From Naganishia liquefaciens (Eukaryota > Basidiomycota > Tremellomycetes > Filobasidiales > Filobasidiaceae), in NCBI GenBank assembly GCA_013423385.1, contig BLZA01000030.1:1009168-1073167 (forward strand): a stretch of DNA of 64,000 bases, in the 5' to 3' direction. The notes beneath the pieces were generated by a model. That model was not told the DNA's origin and searched no databases. It saw nothing but the letters and a program-made list of their open reading frames with translations. Position numbers and translations under genes: made by a program. Shown here one piece after another: positions 34,946 through 46,500 of this stretch (positions are counted from its first letter, which is position 1; the number at the start of each line of letters is the position of its first letter).

Positions 34946-36712
34946 CTATCGATATGATACAGGAAGCTTTTGCAGACTTTCACTAAGCAGGCGCTCGGTA
35001 TCATCTGGCGGCCACAACGTCCGCTTCCTTGAGCCATTTGCACCAGCCATACGTGACTGCTCGTCTCCCTGTCCCGAGGGATCGGCGCAGAGAGCATTGG
35101 CCGAGATTTGCGGCGAGAGGCTCGACATCTCTTCGAGCCGGGCAGTGAGCAGCGATGGGCTTTTCAGCGTCATTGGTTGAATCGGGGTAGGGCTTCGCGT
35201 GAAAACCAAGCCAGACGGCGGAGCGCCTTCCTCGATGATTGACGGTGGTAGCGTCGTTCCCGGTTCTGCTGACGTCCGTGCCTTCGGTTTGAAGCGAGCG
35301 CTGTCCCTGAAGTTCGACGTGTCGCTCGGATTTTCTGGGATCGACGCCGCCGCCTCTTGCTCTTTTAGTTCGCGCAGTCCCTGCCAACTCTCACTCGTGA
35401 ATGAACCAGACTTTAGCGAAGCGGCAGCAGCGTCCCGCGCGAGCGGCCGCTCATCGGCCACAGGAACGGGATTTTGAACCTCGATCAGCCGTTCCACGCG
35501 GATACTCGGTACGGGCGGGACGTGCGCTGTCCTCGTTGCTGGAGTGCCATCTGTGGTATTGAGGTTGCTGCTTGATGTGGGAAAGACCAGACGGATTTGT
35601 TTACCGAGATAGTACGCCCGTCCCGGCGCGGTCGAGCAAGCACGTTTCCGTTTGCCGGAATCGCCCTTCGAGGGAGGATGGGATGTCTTGCGTGGCGTTT
35701 CGAGGCATAGAAAATGCAGCTCGAATGCGTATTTGAGAATTTCGCGCGCGCGCGATTTCATTTTTGGGCTCGCAATGGGCGAAGAACTCCCTGGTGTCCG
35801 CTGGGCGTCATCGTGGATTGTCTGGTAGGCGCGTTCCTTGTAGAGCAGTCTTCCGCCGGGCTCGAGCGATCCGAGGTCATAGTCGACGAGAAAGACCTTT
35901 ACCGGCGTCGAAGCCGTCTTGGCGGATGCGGAAGGACTAGCCGTTGTCGATGGTTGATCGAGGGTCTGCATGATAAAAAATTGCATCTTTCCGCTAACGC
36001 CGACTTCGTACCCCGGCCTTGGCGGACAACGCATTCGGCGTAATAGGGGGCGATCGGCCGGCGGTGCATACATGATATCGTCGATTGTGGGAATCCACCC
36101 TTTGAGTATACGCTCGTAATATGCGTCGAGATCGGGCATTGTCGATAGTCCGCCTTCATCTTCCTCGTCATCGACCGCGGACTCGGATAGGGCCACACGC
36201 TGTGCACGCTGTGCACGCGCCCACTCGAGCGTTTTGAGTCTCCGCTGATGCCGATACCATCCCTCAACATCGACATTCCCGACCCACGGCGTCCACGCCG
36301 CTGCGCCTGCACCCTCAAGCTCATGCCACCTTGCATCAAACGCAATCTTGACGTGCTCTGGACACCTCAGCGAGCTCCTGACTTGCCGCCCGGTGCTGAC
36401 GCTGCCGATCTTGAGCGTGAACGCCGAGGGAACATGGTGCGTCGGATGAGCGGCGCTCATGCGTGAGGAGAGTAAAGAAAGGGTATAGCTCCCCGCCAGG
36501 GATCGTGACGTCGAGAGCCGGCGGGGCGAGAGCGCGATTCCGGGACTGTGACTCGAGACATTGCTCGGACCGCTAGCGATGTGAATGGGCGTGGGGCTGT
36601 CGGTGCGGAAGGAGTGCTGCTGGGAGAGTGGCGAGCGGCAGATGGGCGACGAGGAGACAGCGTGCCGTGGACGACGTTCGCTTTGGGCGGTGGGTGTTTC
36701 GGCGGCGACCAT
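34946..36712 (-). CDS. Atos/FAM214-type protein (DUF4210-like), intronless
   Basis: One open frame of 588 residues. The first conserved block, about residues 75-145, reads SYTLSLLSSRMSAAHPTHHV, PSAFTLKIGSVSTG, SLRCPEHVKIAFDARW and WVGNVDVEGWY. The second, about residues 240-390, reads GKMQFFIMQTLDQP, PVKVFLVDYDLGSLEPGGRL and YYLGKQIRLVFPTSS. These match in order the two conserved parts of animal Atos/FAM214 proteins (cysteine-poor, PVKVFLV-YDL and the C-terminal K-IRLVF). Drosophila Atossa regulates macrophage metabolism through transcription; the role in fungi is not known to me. The rest is low-complexity and hydrophilic. It is the only gene in the window without an evident intron. Its 3' end faces the MED25-like gene at 81 bp. 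Confidence 0.7.
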   Translation of the reverse strand: MVAAETPTAQSERRPRHAVSSSPICRSPLSQQHSFRTDSPTPIHIASGPSNVSSHSPGIALSPRRLSTSRSLAGSYTLSLLSSRMSAAHPTHHVPSAFTLKIGSVSTGRQVRSSLRCPEHVKIAFDARWHELEGAGAAAWTPWVGNVDVEGWYRHQRRLKTLEWARAQRAQRVALSESAVDDEEDEGGLSTMPDLDAYYERILKGWIPTIDDIMYAPPADRPLLRRMRCPPRPGYEVGVSGKMQFFIMQTLDQPSTTASPSASAKTASTPVKVFLVDYDLGSLEPGGRLLYKERAYQTIHDDAQRTPGSSSPIASPKMKSRAREILKYAFELHFLCLETPRKTSHPPSKGDSGKRKRACSTAPGRAYYLGKQIRLVFPTSSSNLNTTDGTPATRTAHVPPVPSIRVERLIEVQNPVPVADERPLARDAAAASLKSGSFTSESWQGLRELKEQEAAASIPENPSDTSNFRDSARFKPKARTSAEPGTTLPPSIIEEGAPPSGLVFTRSPTPIQPMTLKSPSLLTARLEEMSSLSPQISANALCADPSGQGDEQSRMAGANGSRKRTLWPPDDTERLLSESLQKLPVSYR

Positions 36713-38766
36713 GGCGAGATGTTGGCCCTTTGAAGGGGATATTCAGGCGAGAAAGACCACCTGAGACAATTCAGCCCTAAGCGGTCACCTATCCGAGTCA
36801 TCTCACCTCCTATCGCATCTGAGACATTCACCCCATCTGCTTCCGCTCACGTGACCCTCCCGCCGTTGCCGCGATCTCGCATCTGGGTTGCAGCTTCCCA
36901 GAAAAAGTCAGAGATGATTACACGGCAGCCAGATCCCCGATACCTTGGAAGGCAGAAGGCATAGCCTGTTACCCTGTTTGATTCTTCTTTCGTTGGGTCG
37001 GAGATTTCGCTTAGTTGAGCGTCATAGAAATCCTGTTCGCAAGAAAACGAAGGCTCCTACTGCTCGCCCAACTTGAAATAATCACACATAGGCGCACTTC
37101 CAACAGACCTTGCCCTCAAACTCCCCACTGCGCTGAAAGAAATAACTAGTTCATTCAGGCAATTTCCTCCTCCTACTTTAGGTGATGAGAATTCTCGATA
37201 ACAAGGTGCGATAAGCAAGGGTCCCATCTCTACAAAGTGCCGCTCGTTCCTACCCGACTCCTCCCTGGCATGGGTACATGGACTGTTGCCTTTCAAGGGC
37301 TCCTTCTTGAGCCGTATCTGAGGTATTCGATGCGGATCCATACATACCGATCCATACATACCTGTGATGAGTGGAAACGCTTTTGTCTTACTGAGGCTTC
37401 CAGGGTGGTTCTGTGGGCCGAAGTCAGACAAGGATGAACCGGACGCAAAACTCTGATTCCCCACAATCACAAGAGCGTATGAGTCTCACGAGCCGGTTCC
37501 GTGCGGCAACAGTCTTAAGCGCTCAACCTATTGGGGACGGCTGTATCATGCGAGCCAGCTGTGCGCCACAGCTACTGCAAGGCGTGCATAGGAGCTGAGA
37601 TCTATATCTGGAAGCAGCTTTTTGAGAAAATTCATGTAGGGATTCTGCGCTAGGTCTGGAAAATGGCAGCAATGCCAAAGCTGGGCAAAGTCCATTGAGG
37701 TGATCAAGTCGACTGGTTCCTCTGGGCAGAACGGCGCGAGAACTGCCGTGCCACCTTTGGCCGAGGCAAAATCGGACAAGTCATTCGGCCAAAAATGGCA
37801 GAATACTGGCTAGGTCGGAGAATGCTTGGATCTCTTTCGGGGCGATCTTAGGCATTCCTTGTGCACTCCATATCGTTGACATGGGCGGGCAATTTTACCT
37901 TCTGAAGTAGCTAGCAATGGCACGGTACGTTCGACAAGGTGCCGCAAGCGAAGAGTCCCAGTCCTGCAACTTTGCTCGAACGTCAAGGCAGGAGTACTCG
38001 CGCGATTCGAAGTGCGACTCTGTCGACAAAATGCTTGATGCTGGGGTTCTTCAACCCTAGCGGAATTCGCAGCCGTAGCTGGTATGTACCGAGAAAAGGA
38101 GGTGTTCATCATCTTACAGCACAAAGTAGAACCCTCTTGACGCTTCGGAACGCTTTCAGAGTAATACGGCAATCGGGACTTCTCACACAGCGACATGAGA
38201 ACGACTGAACGGAAAGCCCGAAGTCGTTATATACCCGCAGATCAGTCCTATTCGCGCGGAACCCTGCTATATTATCCCTACTCGCACAGCATATTTCGTG
38301 TCAATGGAGCGTTTCTTACCTTGCCCGTGACCCAAGACTTGAGGTGGAGAAGCTCGAGAGCATGCCACGATACTTTGAAAAGTATAACAAGCATGTCTTC
38401 TTCCTCTGAAGCCTTCACCTGTGCTGATGCTGTGCTGATTCTGCTATTCATCCTTGTGCCGCTTCGCTTCCCGAAGGCCGAGAGCAGAAACGCTGAGCAC
38501 ACCATTAGGTAGAAGAGGTATTGCGACAAAACCGTGGTCCTGTGCCTGGCTCAGATAGCCCTTGAATTCCCTTTTGGCCGAAGATATAATGCTGAATTGA
38601 TACACGTAAAGCGACTGTATCATGCTTGAGATTTCCCTTTGGCCGTCCCGCTATGTTGTGACACTTCAGTCTCAGCAGAATTCTATTTTCGAAATGTCAA
38701 GCCGCCGAGAAATTGGCGTTGAGATGAGGAGTTCTGAACAATGCGGCGTGTCCATGTTCGACATAA
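36713..38766. other. Gene-poor 2 kb stretch
   Basis: No frame longer than about 140 codons and none resembling a family. The larger ones on the minus strand (37057-37470, 37546-37779, 37810-38196) could be decayed exons but show no shared domain. A 14-bp tandem duplication lies at 37335-37362. The left end must hold the Atos-type gene promoter; the right end is the 3' side of the NOL11-like gene. Confidence 0.5.
37335..37362. repeat. Tandem duplication of a 14-bp unit
   Basis: GATCCATACATACC occurs twice without a gap. Confidence 0.9.
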
Positions 38767-41360
38767 TTACAACTGGATCTCTTCCACGCTATACAGGGTA
38801 CCTCCCGGCGCGGCGCCACTCGTCTTGCCCTTCTTGCCTGCGCGAGCCTGCTTCTCCTCCCGCCGAGCAAGCTTGACAAATGCCTCGATGGTGCCACGCG
38901 CTGCAAGCAGGGCGGACTGCGATACGAGAAGCGGCTGCAAAGTCGCATGTAATCGTTCAATCAGATCATGTGCTGGTGCGTAAGAAAGTAGCGAGGGCAA
39001 GTGTGCATCGAGAAAGAGCTGAGTGTGTTGGATGAGCTGAAAAAGTCCAATCAGCAAGCTGTCTGCACAAGTCTCTCTAGTGTCACTTACAGAAGCCAAC
39101 GGAACGTCCTTGCCAACCGCGACAACCGGCGCCACCGGAGCACGTCGATCATCTTCTCCCCATCCATTGGTCACCGTGTCCATTCCCCATCCGCTGTCCG
39201 TTTCTCCGCGTTCGCGGAACGCCTCGAGCCAATCGGCAAAGACGCCTAACACGCGCGTTGCATCCGACGTCCCGTTCAAGCCCGTGTGGATGGCACGACG
39301 ATGCAGCGGGGCAGCGCAAGGTGCGCATAGGTAGGCTTCGAGAACGGCGTTCAACGATAGTGGAGCGGCTCCTGTTGGTGTCGGGGGCGGATGGAGTGCA
39401 GCATGAACGACGGCAACCAGCGACGTTGACGGTATCGCAAGTAAGCGCGGAAGCGCCAGCATGATAGATTCCTGCGTTGCCAGCTGTTTCAGTGATGGCT
39501 TCATTCTGCAGAGGCGGCACTCACCCAATCGTTGAGCGCCAACAGCGCACGCACAACCCCACCGCGAGCCCACATTCCATCGCTAACCCATTCGCGCCGG
39601 ATCAATGACCGCACAACCGCATGCGGATATGCTCCGCGTGGTCCCGTCTCCGCGATCATTTCAACGTCCTCATCCGGCTTTGTCTCCGGGACTGCCGCTG
39701 TCGAGTCAGTCGCGCCTAGAGCGCTCTCGAATACAAGTCGCACCACCCGTCCGACAAGCTTCGCCGTGCTTCGTGCCTTAACGGCAGCCGATTCTTGTTC
39801 CCGTATCTTCAACAATTTCTTAGTCCGTAGTGCAAACGGATCGCCCTCGGCGATTTCGTATGCATTGAAGACCTCGGTGGCAGCCGCGGCGTCCTTTTTG
39901 AGTGCGCTTGCAAAGGACTCGAGGAACGCGCGATCACGTGCGGCGACGGTGTTGGCTGACGTCGTGGCCTCTTCGCACTCCGGAAGCTTGGGTGTAATGA
40001 AGCGCGCCGTCAAGTCCGCACTCGAAAGCAACTGGGCAATTCCAACTCCTCCGGCCGGGACGTTCACGTCGACGAGATATACAGCATCCTTGTCCTGGGC
40101 CGCTTCACCTCCTGTTGCCGTGGAGAGCCGACACGACAAGCCGGCTATCCGTGGGGCGAGCATCACAACTTCTCGTACGGTCGTCAGAGAGCGGGGGGTA
40201 TCTCGAGCATCAATAACAGCTGGATATGCCGGGTGGAAGAGCGCGAGAGACCCTGTGGGCCGCGTTGGGCTGCACATCAGCATGAGAGCGCCTGCCGGTG
40301 TTGGCACAGTTGCCAGGCGAACTGGTGAGAGCGAGGTATCGGCCGTGAAGGAGAAAATATTGGTCAAGCGTGGTGGCGTGGAAGAGTTCTTGATATCCAG
40401 TACGCAAGCGAACATGCGGTTGTTGTTGGCTATGATGACTTTCAGTCGAGTGGCCCTGTTTTGACACAGCAAGACTCACTGTAATAGTGCAATAAGCCCC
40501 TGAATTCATCCAAATGCGCATCCGATACGATCTCATGCGTGACGAGCGCCGTCTTGGGGAAGACAATCGACTTTTCGCCGTCAAGCCGGAATGACTCGCC
40601 CGTTTCGTCCAACGTAATGGTGAGCAATCTGACGCTTCCCGAGGAATATACGAGCACCACGCTGATGGGATCGGTCGGAGATGAGCGTGCAGGCAGGAAA
40701 GTCTTGATGAGATTCGAATACGGCGCAGAGGCGCTCTTTCCGCCGGGGATCGAAAGCGGGATGTATGTCGGCTGCAGGGTGGACGAGAACATTGTGATGG
40801 CATCTGATGACGCGGCAAGGAAAGAAGCAGAGGCGGGAATATGTTGAAGTGACCGTATTCTGTGTGACACCTGAGCGGACATCAGTCTCAATACGTGAGC
40901 GAAACCGAACTACTTGCCTGAATAGCTTGCTTCTCAAAGACTTCCTGTCCTGTCCACACCCAGACCAATTTCCCTTCTTGCCCGGTAGCCACTCCCTCAC
41001 CCTTGTTCAAAACGATCGCTGTTCGCCGCTCCTTGCGTCTCCCCTTCCCTTCCGCATCTGCTTCGCCTACGCGCGCATGAAATGAAATGGGTTTCGAGTG
41101 GAATGAAGTCGACGGCGGGACAGTATATGAAGTGATGGCCCGATGACTTGACAGCTGGGACGGATCAGTGGCCGCTGCAATGCGAATCAGGCATTACTCA
41201 CATCGTGAATCCACAAAGCATTGCCCTGAACAGCCGTAACAGCCTCCGCTTGTTCCGATCCGACTACAGGCGCCACAAGGATCGGTCTGTCGTGGGCGGA
41301 TTTGCTTGAGGATGCAACTGGGAACGATGCCAGTAGTGTTGGCTGGCCAAGTGCATGCAT
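38767..41360 (-). CDS. Large nucleolar-type propeller protein, tentatively NOL11/Utp8-like
   Basis: Starting MHALGQPTLLASFPV at 41360, the protein has a beta-propeller-like N-terminus: VTAVQGNALWIHD, AITSYTVPPSTSFHSKPISF, RTAIVLNKGEGVATGQEGKL then VWVWTGQEVFEKQAIQ, HRIRSLQHIPA and ISVVLVYSSGSVRLLTITLD. The helical C-terminal half includes AVVRSLIRREWVSDGMWARG, LLIGLFQLIQHTQLFLDAHL and SALLAARGTIEAFVKLARRE, ending TLYSVEEIQL. This layout fits a t-UTP subunit of the small-subunit processome (NOL11/Utp8), acting in pre-rRNA transcription and processing. The assignment is by architecture and a few phrases only, so treat it as a hypothesis. About four introns; near 780 residues. An in-frame ATG at 41411 could extend it by 17 residues. 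Confidence 0.5.
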
Positions 41361-41556
41361 AATGGGCTGACTGATTGAGTAATTACAATTCGGAAGAAGA
41401 CAAGACGACAAACCAAGAGAAGAGCAAGTTGTCGAAATATTTCGCCAAGTTGGCAGTCGATCGAAAACGTCGGCCGCCGGATTCCCGAGTCGCCTGCTCG
41501 CGATATCATCATCTCATGTCGTCTTCAAGTCGATCTCGTGCCAGTATAGCTCCATC
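41361..41556. promoter_or_regulatory. Short divergent promoter, NOL11-like / COQ4
   Basis: Only 196 bp separate the two start codons, so both genes must be driven from it (or the promoters overlap the leaders). If the ATG at 41411 is used it shrinks to 145 bp. Confidence 0.5.
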
Positions 41557-42483
41557 ATGTCTCTACTGCCCGCCATCTCTTCCCTAGCACGGCCGCTCGC
41601 CATTTCCGCCGTCACCACGGCCGTTGCGCGTCCCGTTTTCGACCGCCTGACGCGCAAGTCTACCGTCAACTATCCGGGGCATATCCCACTCAATTCGCTC
41701 GAGAATGCGTTTCTGGCTGTCGGGAGTGGCGTCGTGGGTGTAAGCGACACACGTAGAGGAGGTAAGCAGCTCAGAAGTCTTGCGGATGCTTCTGACCCTG
41801 TCTCAGATCTTGTTGCATTGCTCTCGGAAACATCATCGCAGAGCTTCATCCCTGCGTTACACGCTTCGTTGAAGTCCACCCCGGAAGGCCGTCAAATCCT
41901 CCGCGATCGACCCTTGATTAACAGCCAAACAGTCGATCTCGAAGCTCTACGCACGCTCCGTCGAGGCACCCTTGGACGTGAATGGGTCGAATGGCTCACC
42001 GCTGGCGGACTCACGCCTGATACGCGAGAGGAGGTGCACCATGTGGACAGTCCCGTCTTGGCGTATACGATGACACGGTATCGTCAAACACACGATCTAT
42101 ACCACACACTGTTGTCACTGCCTCCGACCTTGACGTATGAGCTCGCGCTCAAGTATCTCGAACTTGCCAACATGTCGCAACCTGTCGCGCTCCTTTCCTC
42201 TCTCTTTGGTCCGATCCGCTTATCACGTCCAAGAAGAAAGCAATTCATGCAGGACTGGGCAGGATGGGCGCTGCGGCAAGGCGCACACTCAAAAGCGCTC
42301 GTCGGCGTGTATTGGGAGAAACGATGGGAGCAAGGGCTGGGCGATTTGCGGCGCGAATTGGGTGTCAAGCGGCTGGACGATTACGCCGTTGAGGCGAGGT
42401 GGAAGGCATACGGCAGAATACGAGAGCAGGAGAGGGAATTGCGTAGACGGGGCGAATGGATAGATGAACCCGAGGACTGGTGA
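41557..42483 (+). CDS. COQ4: Coenzyme Q biosynthesis protein Coq4
   Basis: Coq4 works in ubiquinone synthesis on the matrix side of the mitochondrial inner membrane, recently described as acting in C1 decarboxylation and hydroxylation of the ring. The conserved start of the fold is [20 protein letters not shown]. The metal motif HDxxHx11E is complete: HDLYH, then 11 residues, then E (about nt 42090-42140). [18 protein letters not shown] and [20 protein letters not shown] follow, and it ends WIDEPEDW. A 45-nt intron (41762-41806, GTAAGC to CTCAG with a TTCTGAC branch site) is a multiple of three and open; removing it gives the family's [12 protein letters not shown]. The mature length is about 293 residues. 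The N-terminus ([20 protein letters not shown]) suits a mitochondrial targeting peptide. Confidence 0.95.
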   Translation: MSLLPAISSLARPLAISAVTTAVARPVFDRLTRKSTVNYPGHIPLNSLENAFLAVGSGVVGVSDTRRGGKQLRSLADASDPVSDLVALLSETSSQSFIPALHASLKSTPEGRQILRDRPLINSQTVDLEALRTLRRGTLGREWVEWLTAGGLTPDTREEVHHVDSPVLAYTMTRYRQTHDLYHTLLSLPPTLTYELALKYLELANMSQPVALLSSLFGPIRLSRPRRKQFMQDWAGWALRQGAHSKALVGVYWEKRWEQGLGDLRRELGVKRLDDYAVEARWKAYGRIREQERELRRRGEWIDEPEDW

Positions 42484-43528
42484 TATGATATGCGTGGCAA
42501 GTGGACCATTGCGACATTGCAAAATTCACTCCAGTCAAGCCCCTACTGGGATGTGTGCGCTGGCGTCCGCTTTCGCACCTTGCGTACGTCACCAGTTTCT
42601 GGTAATTGCGTACCCATTGCGTAGTTGCAGCAAAACTTCCATATAAGCGCAGGATACGTTTCACTCGAACCGTCCTATCGAAATGGGTAGAATTGACGGG
42701 ACACCGGCACCAAGTGTAACCCGTTTGATAATCTACTAACCGGTCAGAGAAGGCTCACGATATGATACAGCGTGCTTGCCGACATGCTTTGCAGTCTTGA
42801 CTGGGACCAAAGAATGCCTGGACAAGCCCTTCCGCACACGCCCTCCTATTTAGATCTGTCGTGATATCGGCCAAGTCAATCTGGCGCCATTTTTAGTGAC
42901 TGGTGCGCACTAACGCTCTAACGCACGTCACAAAGTCGCTGATGGCGGCGTCTCCCTTCCGTTTACTGGTATTGGGAGACGAAATAGCTACTTTCTTCCA
43001 CAATCTCGCCATATGAGCCGCATGCCTTTGAGCTTTTCTAGCACGAACCGGGTGTAAGCGCACATCCTTTCTCTGCTCAACGACCGGGTCGAACGGGACA
43101 GATCCTGGCTGGAGACGAGTTTCCGAATTAACCGTCAGATCAAAACCTGAACGTTTCTTCTGCTGTTCGAGTACGTCGCGATTCGATCAGAGTTTTGAGT
43201 CGCGCCAGATGCCTGACGAGTTCTAATGACTTGATATTGGCGAGTTGAGCGGTTGCTCGATTTTGGCCACCTTGCCTGCCTGACCCGCAAACTATTGTTC
43301 GAGTGGATACTGTTCGACCTGGATTTGTTCTGCAGAACATCTTCAAGTAGATCACTGAGACAGGTCCCCGACACGGACGCGGTCTCTGTTTGTCGCCTCA
43401 TTGATTCCCACAGGGTGTAGCGAGGTCAACATGATATACAAATGCCGACAAAAGTGAAGTCGCAGTGATAGACGATTCTGAACAATGGCGATTCTATTCG
43501 CCGACAACATGCAGTTAACCTTCATCGT
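42484..43528. other. Intergenic, convergent COQ4 / TRS120
   Basis: About 1 kb between two stop codons, long for a tail-to-tail pair here. No recognisable gene. A minus-strand frame at 43135-43401 is Ser/Arg/Gln-rich without family resemblance. Confidence 0.5.
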
Positions 43529-46500
43529 TCACCCTTGTACCCGAATATGACAATGAGCCTCCCATTCTTCCCCATCTCGTGATGCCCGTACGAGCACCCG
43601 GAATCTGTATACCCCGTCCGCAAAGAAACACACCGCTGCGCTCGCCTTGCCTTCCATTGTCGCATCCGCATTCGGCGATGGAAATGACACGAGTCCAGAG
43701 GCAGGGCCACTGAAGGCGATCACACGAGCGAGGAATTCCAGTTCTTTCCGGGAGGGACGCGCCGAGCTTCCAATTACAGTAGATGCTAAAGAGGTCTCCA
43801 GTATCGGCTCAAACGCGTATTTGTATTCGCCAACATCGTCTGTGGAGGCGGTCAGCATAGTCGACTCAGGTCGGGACTCATCCAACTGACCCTCTCCTCT
43901 ATTTATGCTAACAAAAGCAAGCAGCATGACGGGAGTATTGGCAGACACAATGTCAACTTGCTGGCCCTCGAGATCGTAAACCGCAAGCGAAACCATAATG
44001 CGGTCAACCTGGAGCGCTTCGAGATCCGACGCGGGAATCCTGACGGTAAGTAGTGAGACTTCACCAGTTCTGTCACTTCCTGGCTTCAGGTTTGGCAGGT
44101 CATCGTCAGTACGTCAGACACCGTCAATTGCCGAGAACGCTTACAATCCCCCACCAGGCTTTGACATTCTGCAAGAGCGCCTGTCTGCTCCAGAATTGCC
44201 GACGTTCGGCAAGAACATCCGCTTCCTTTCTGCCCGAGCGATCTACCACGAACTGTCGATTGCCTAGGCGTGGGACATCTTGTTCCAGCTCCGACGCTGA
44301 AAGCTTAGGGAGACCTATGGGAAAGATGAAGCTGGATGCGGACGATGAGCGAGGAATCTGCTTTGGGTTCCAAAAACCTACCGCTCTGTCGCCCCTGGAG
44401 CGACCAGTCGGCGAACCATCATGCCTTCGCCCGACTCGATATCCTTGCATTGCACCATACATTCCAAAGCATAATCGCTCGGATTAAACATGGTCATCTG
44501 CGTTCCAGTGTACTGTTCATCGTCAGCCGCGCGATTCAGGAACGATTGGAATCGCTCCTCTTCTTCCCGATTGCGCCGGAAACCACTGTCATGGGTTGTC
44601 AAAGGCTTCATCACGTGCTCTGCGGGTGAAGTTCCTTTCTCCGTCGTAGACGAAGCGGTCTTGTGCGAGAAGGGCATGACTCGTAAGGACGTGCACCGCA
44701 GAGCAGGTTGTACGGTAAACAGGACAGGAAGGATCAACCGACGAGAGTATATTGTCGGCCGTGTGATTGTTGTGTGCTCATCCTCGGGAAGGTGACCATA
44801 ATCGATTTTGATAGCGCCTGACACACTGTCAAGAACCTATGTCAGATTGTCTTGTCGCATTGGGCACGAATGTACACTTACCAGCCGACCTTGCCACGAC
44901 ACTTGATTCGCAGACTTTGCCTTTGCCCTGGTGCAACACTGACTCCTTCCTCAGGTGGAGTCCATTGCATCACCGGGCGGTCTAGCGTATCTTGTTCCAG
45001 CTCAAATGTCTCCGTTTCGGACAATGTGCCTTCCTCAAGCAGAGCCGCCGCGCGAGAATCGAGATTGTCTTCGAAAGACATGTTTACGAAATCTACTTGA
45101 CTGGAGGCAGTATTTTCGAGAGTGAGCTGTATGACCGTCCTAGATACAGAAGTCAGGAGGCAGACGAGGAGTCCCGATGCAACGCAACGTACTGTTCACC
45201 CTCATGTAGAATCACGGATCCGTGATTCAACGATGTCCGTCGAATCAGCAGAGTAGGCTGCTCGCCAAGGATGTTGCAAGAAATACTGGTTTTGTCTTCA
45301 TCCATGACGTCACCGGAGACAACCTGGCTGGGCCGCGCATCTAGACCAACAAGCTTTCTGGGCGCCTTGTTTGTGCGTTTTCTATCGCGTTTAGTACCCG
45401 ACGGGACTTTAATGCTATTTTCCGGTAGAGGAATCAGGTAATCCGTCCCATCGCCGAGTCGCAGGATACAGCCGTTCACGACCAGCGATCCCGGTTCATG
45501 GGCCACGCCTTGGATGCATATGCGGTGTGTCGATGACGGCGGCAGAACAAAGGCGATTGGCTGACTTGTAAACTTGACGCCTTGTGTACTGTATCTGGCG
45601 GATCAGCACTTGATGTAGAAGGAGGCAAGGTGGATTTACCTCAATGTCATGTTTTGAACTTCAAGGTCGATGCCGAATGGATTGTTCAACGTCACGACCA
45701 CCTCTATGGTGTCTTTCGCAACATAAACAGGCTGATGGCGGAGGTGAGTATTGCGATATTTCAAGATTTGCGTTATGAGACCGTCCTACCTCGCCATTTG
45801 CCAGAGTTTTTGCCCGCGGGTTGTACAAGAATACATCTTTGGTCTGGCCGTGTCGTATGGTCTCGAGGCTTCCACGGGCTTTGATCTCATACGGCACTTT
45901 TTCGGGAGCCAACCTAGCGCATCGCGTAAGCCCAGACCTTTCGTTAACTTCCCTTAATACTCACGGCGAGAACTCGAGGCCTGCGACGACCTCATCAGGG
46001 ATCCACCTCGTCGACACCTTCATGGGGATGTTTCTCCTTCGAGCGATACTCATAGCGCGGGAATATGCAGACAATAATAATTGTTGTGCCTGGGGAGCCA
46101 AGTTCTCGTGCAACGTTCTCAGTGCGGAAGTGGCGAAGCCGACGATAGAGTTGTAGTCTGGTCACTAATCAGCACTTGAAGGCTGACTTGAGAGGTGTAC
46201 TCACCTGGAAGAGTCTCAGCGGCCGCTACTGCTTCACGCAACATAGCTACCTGTAACTCTGGCCATCCATACCTAATGAGGGTTTTCACTGGAGGGCGAG
46301 GCCCGAGACTGCACAAGTCCAAGCCAAATATATCAAGCATGCGCGACACCAATTCCATCACTGCTCGGTTCCCATCCTCCGTTTCTCTTTGCATCGTGGT
46401 AATGGATCCGCTCGTTGTCGACACAGCTGATGCCAGACCCAGGCCGTCGTTTACCACGATGTTGGTATCTAGAGAGGCAGCAGTGTTGCTGCGGCCGCCG

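Noticed and set aside
39532-40464. Plus-strand open frame of 310 codons opposite the NOL11-like gene
   Set aside because: Low-complexity Ser/Ala/Arg composition, no ATG context or family resemblance, and antisense to a frame with propeller-like motifs.
41762-41806. Extra 15 residues in Coq4 from an uninterrupted frame
   Set aside because: The segment has donor, branch site and acceptor, and is absent from the family, so it is a 45-nt intron in frame.
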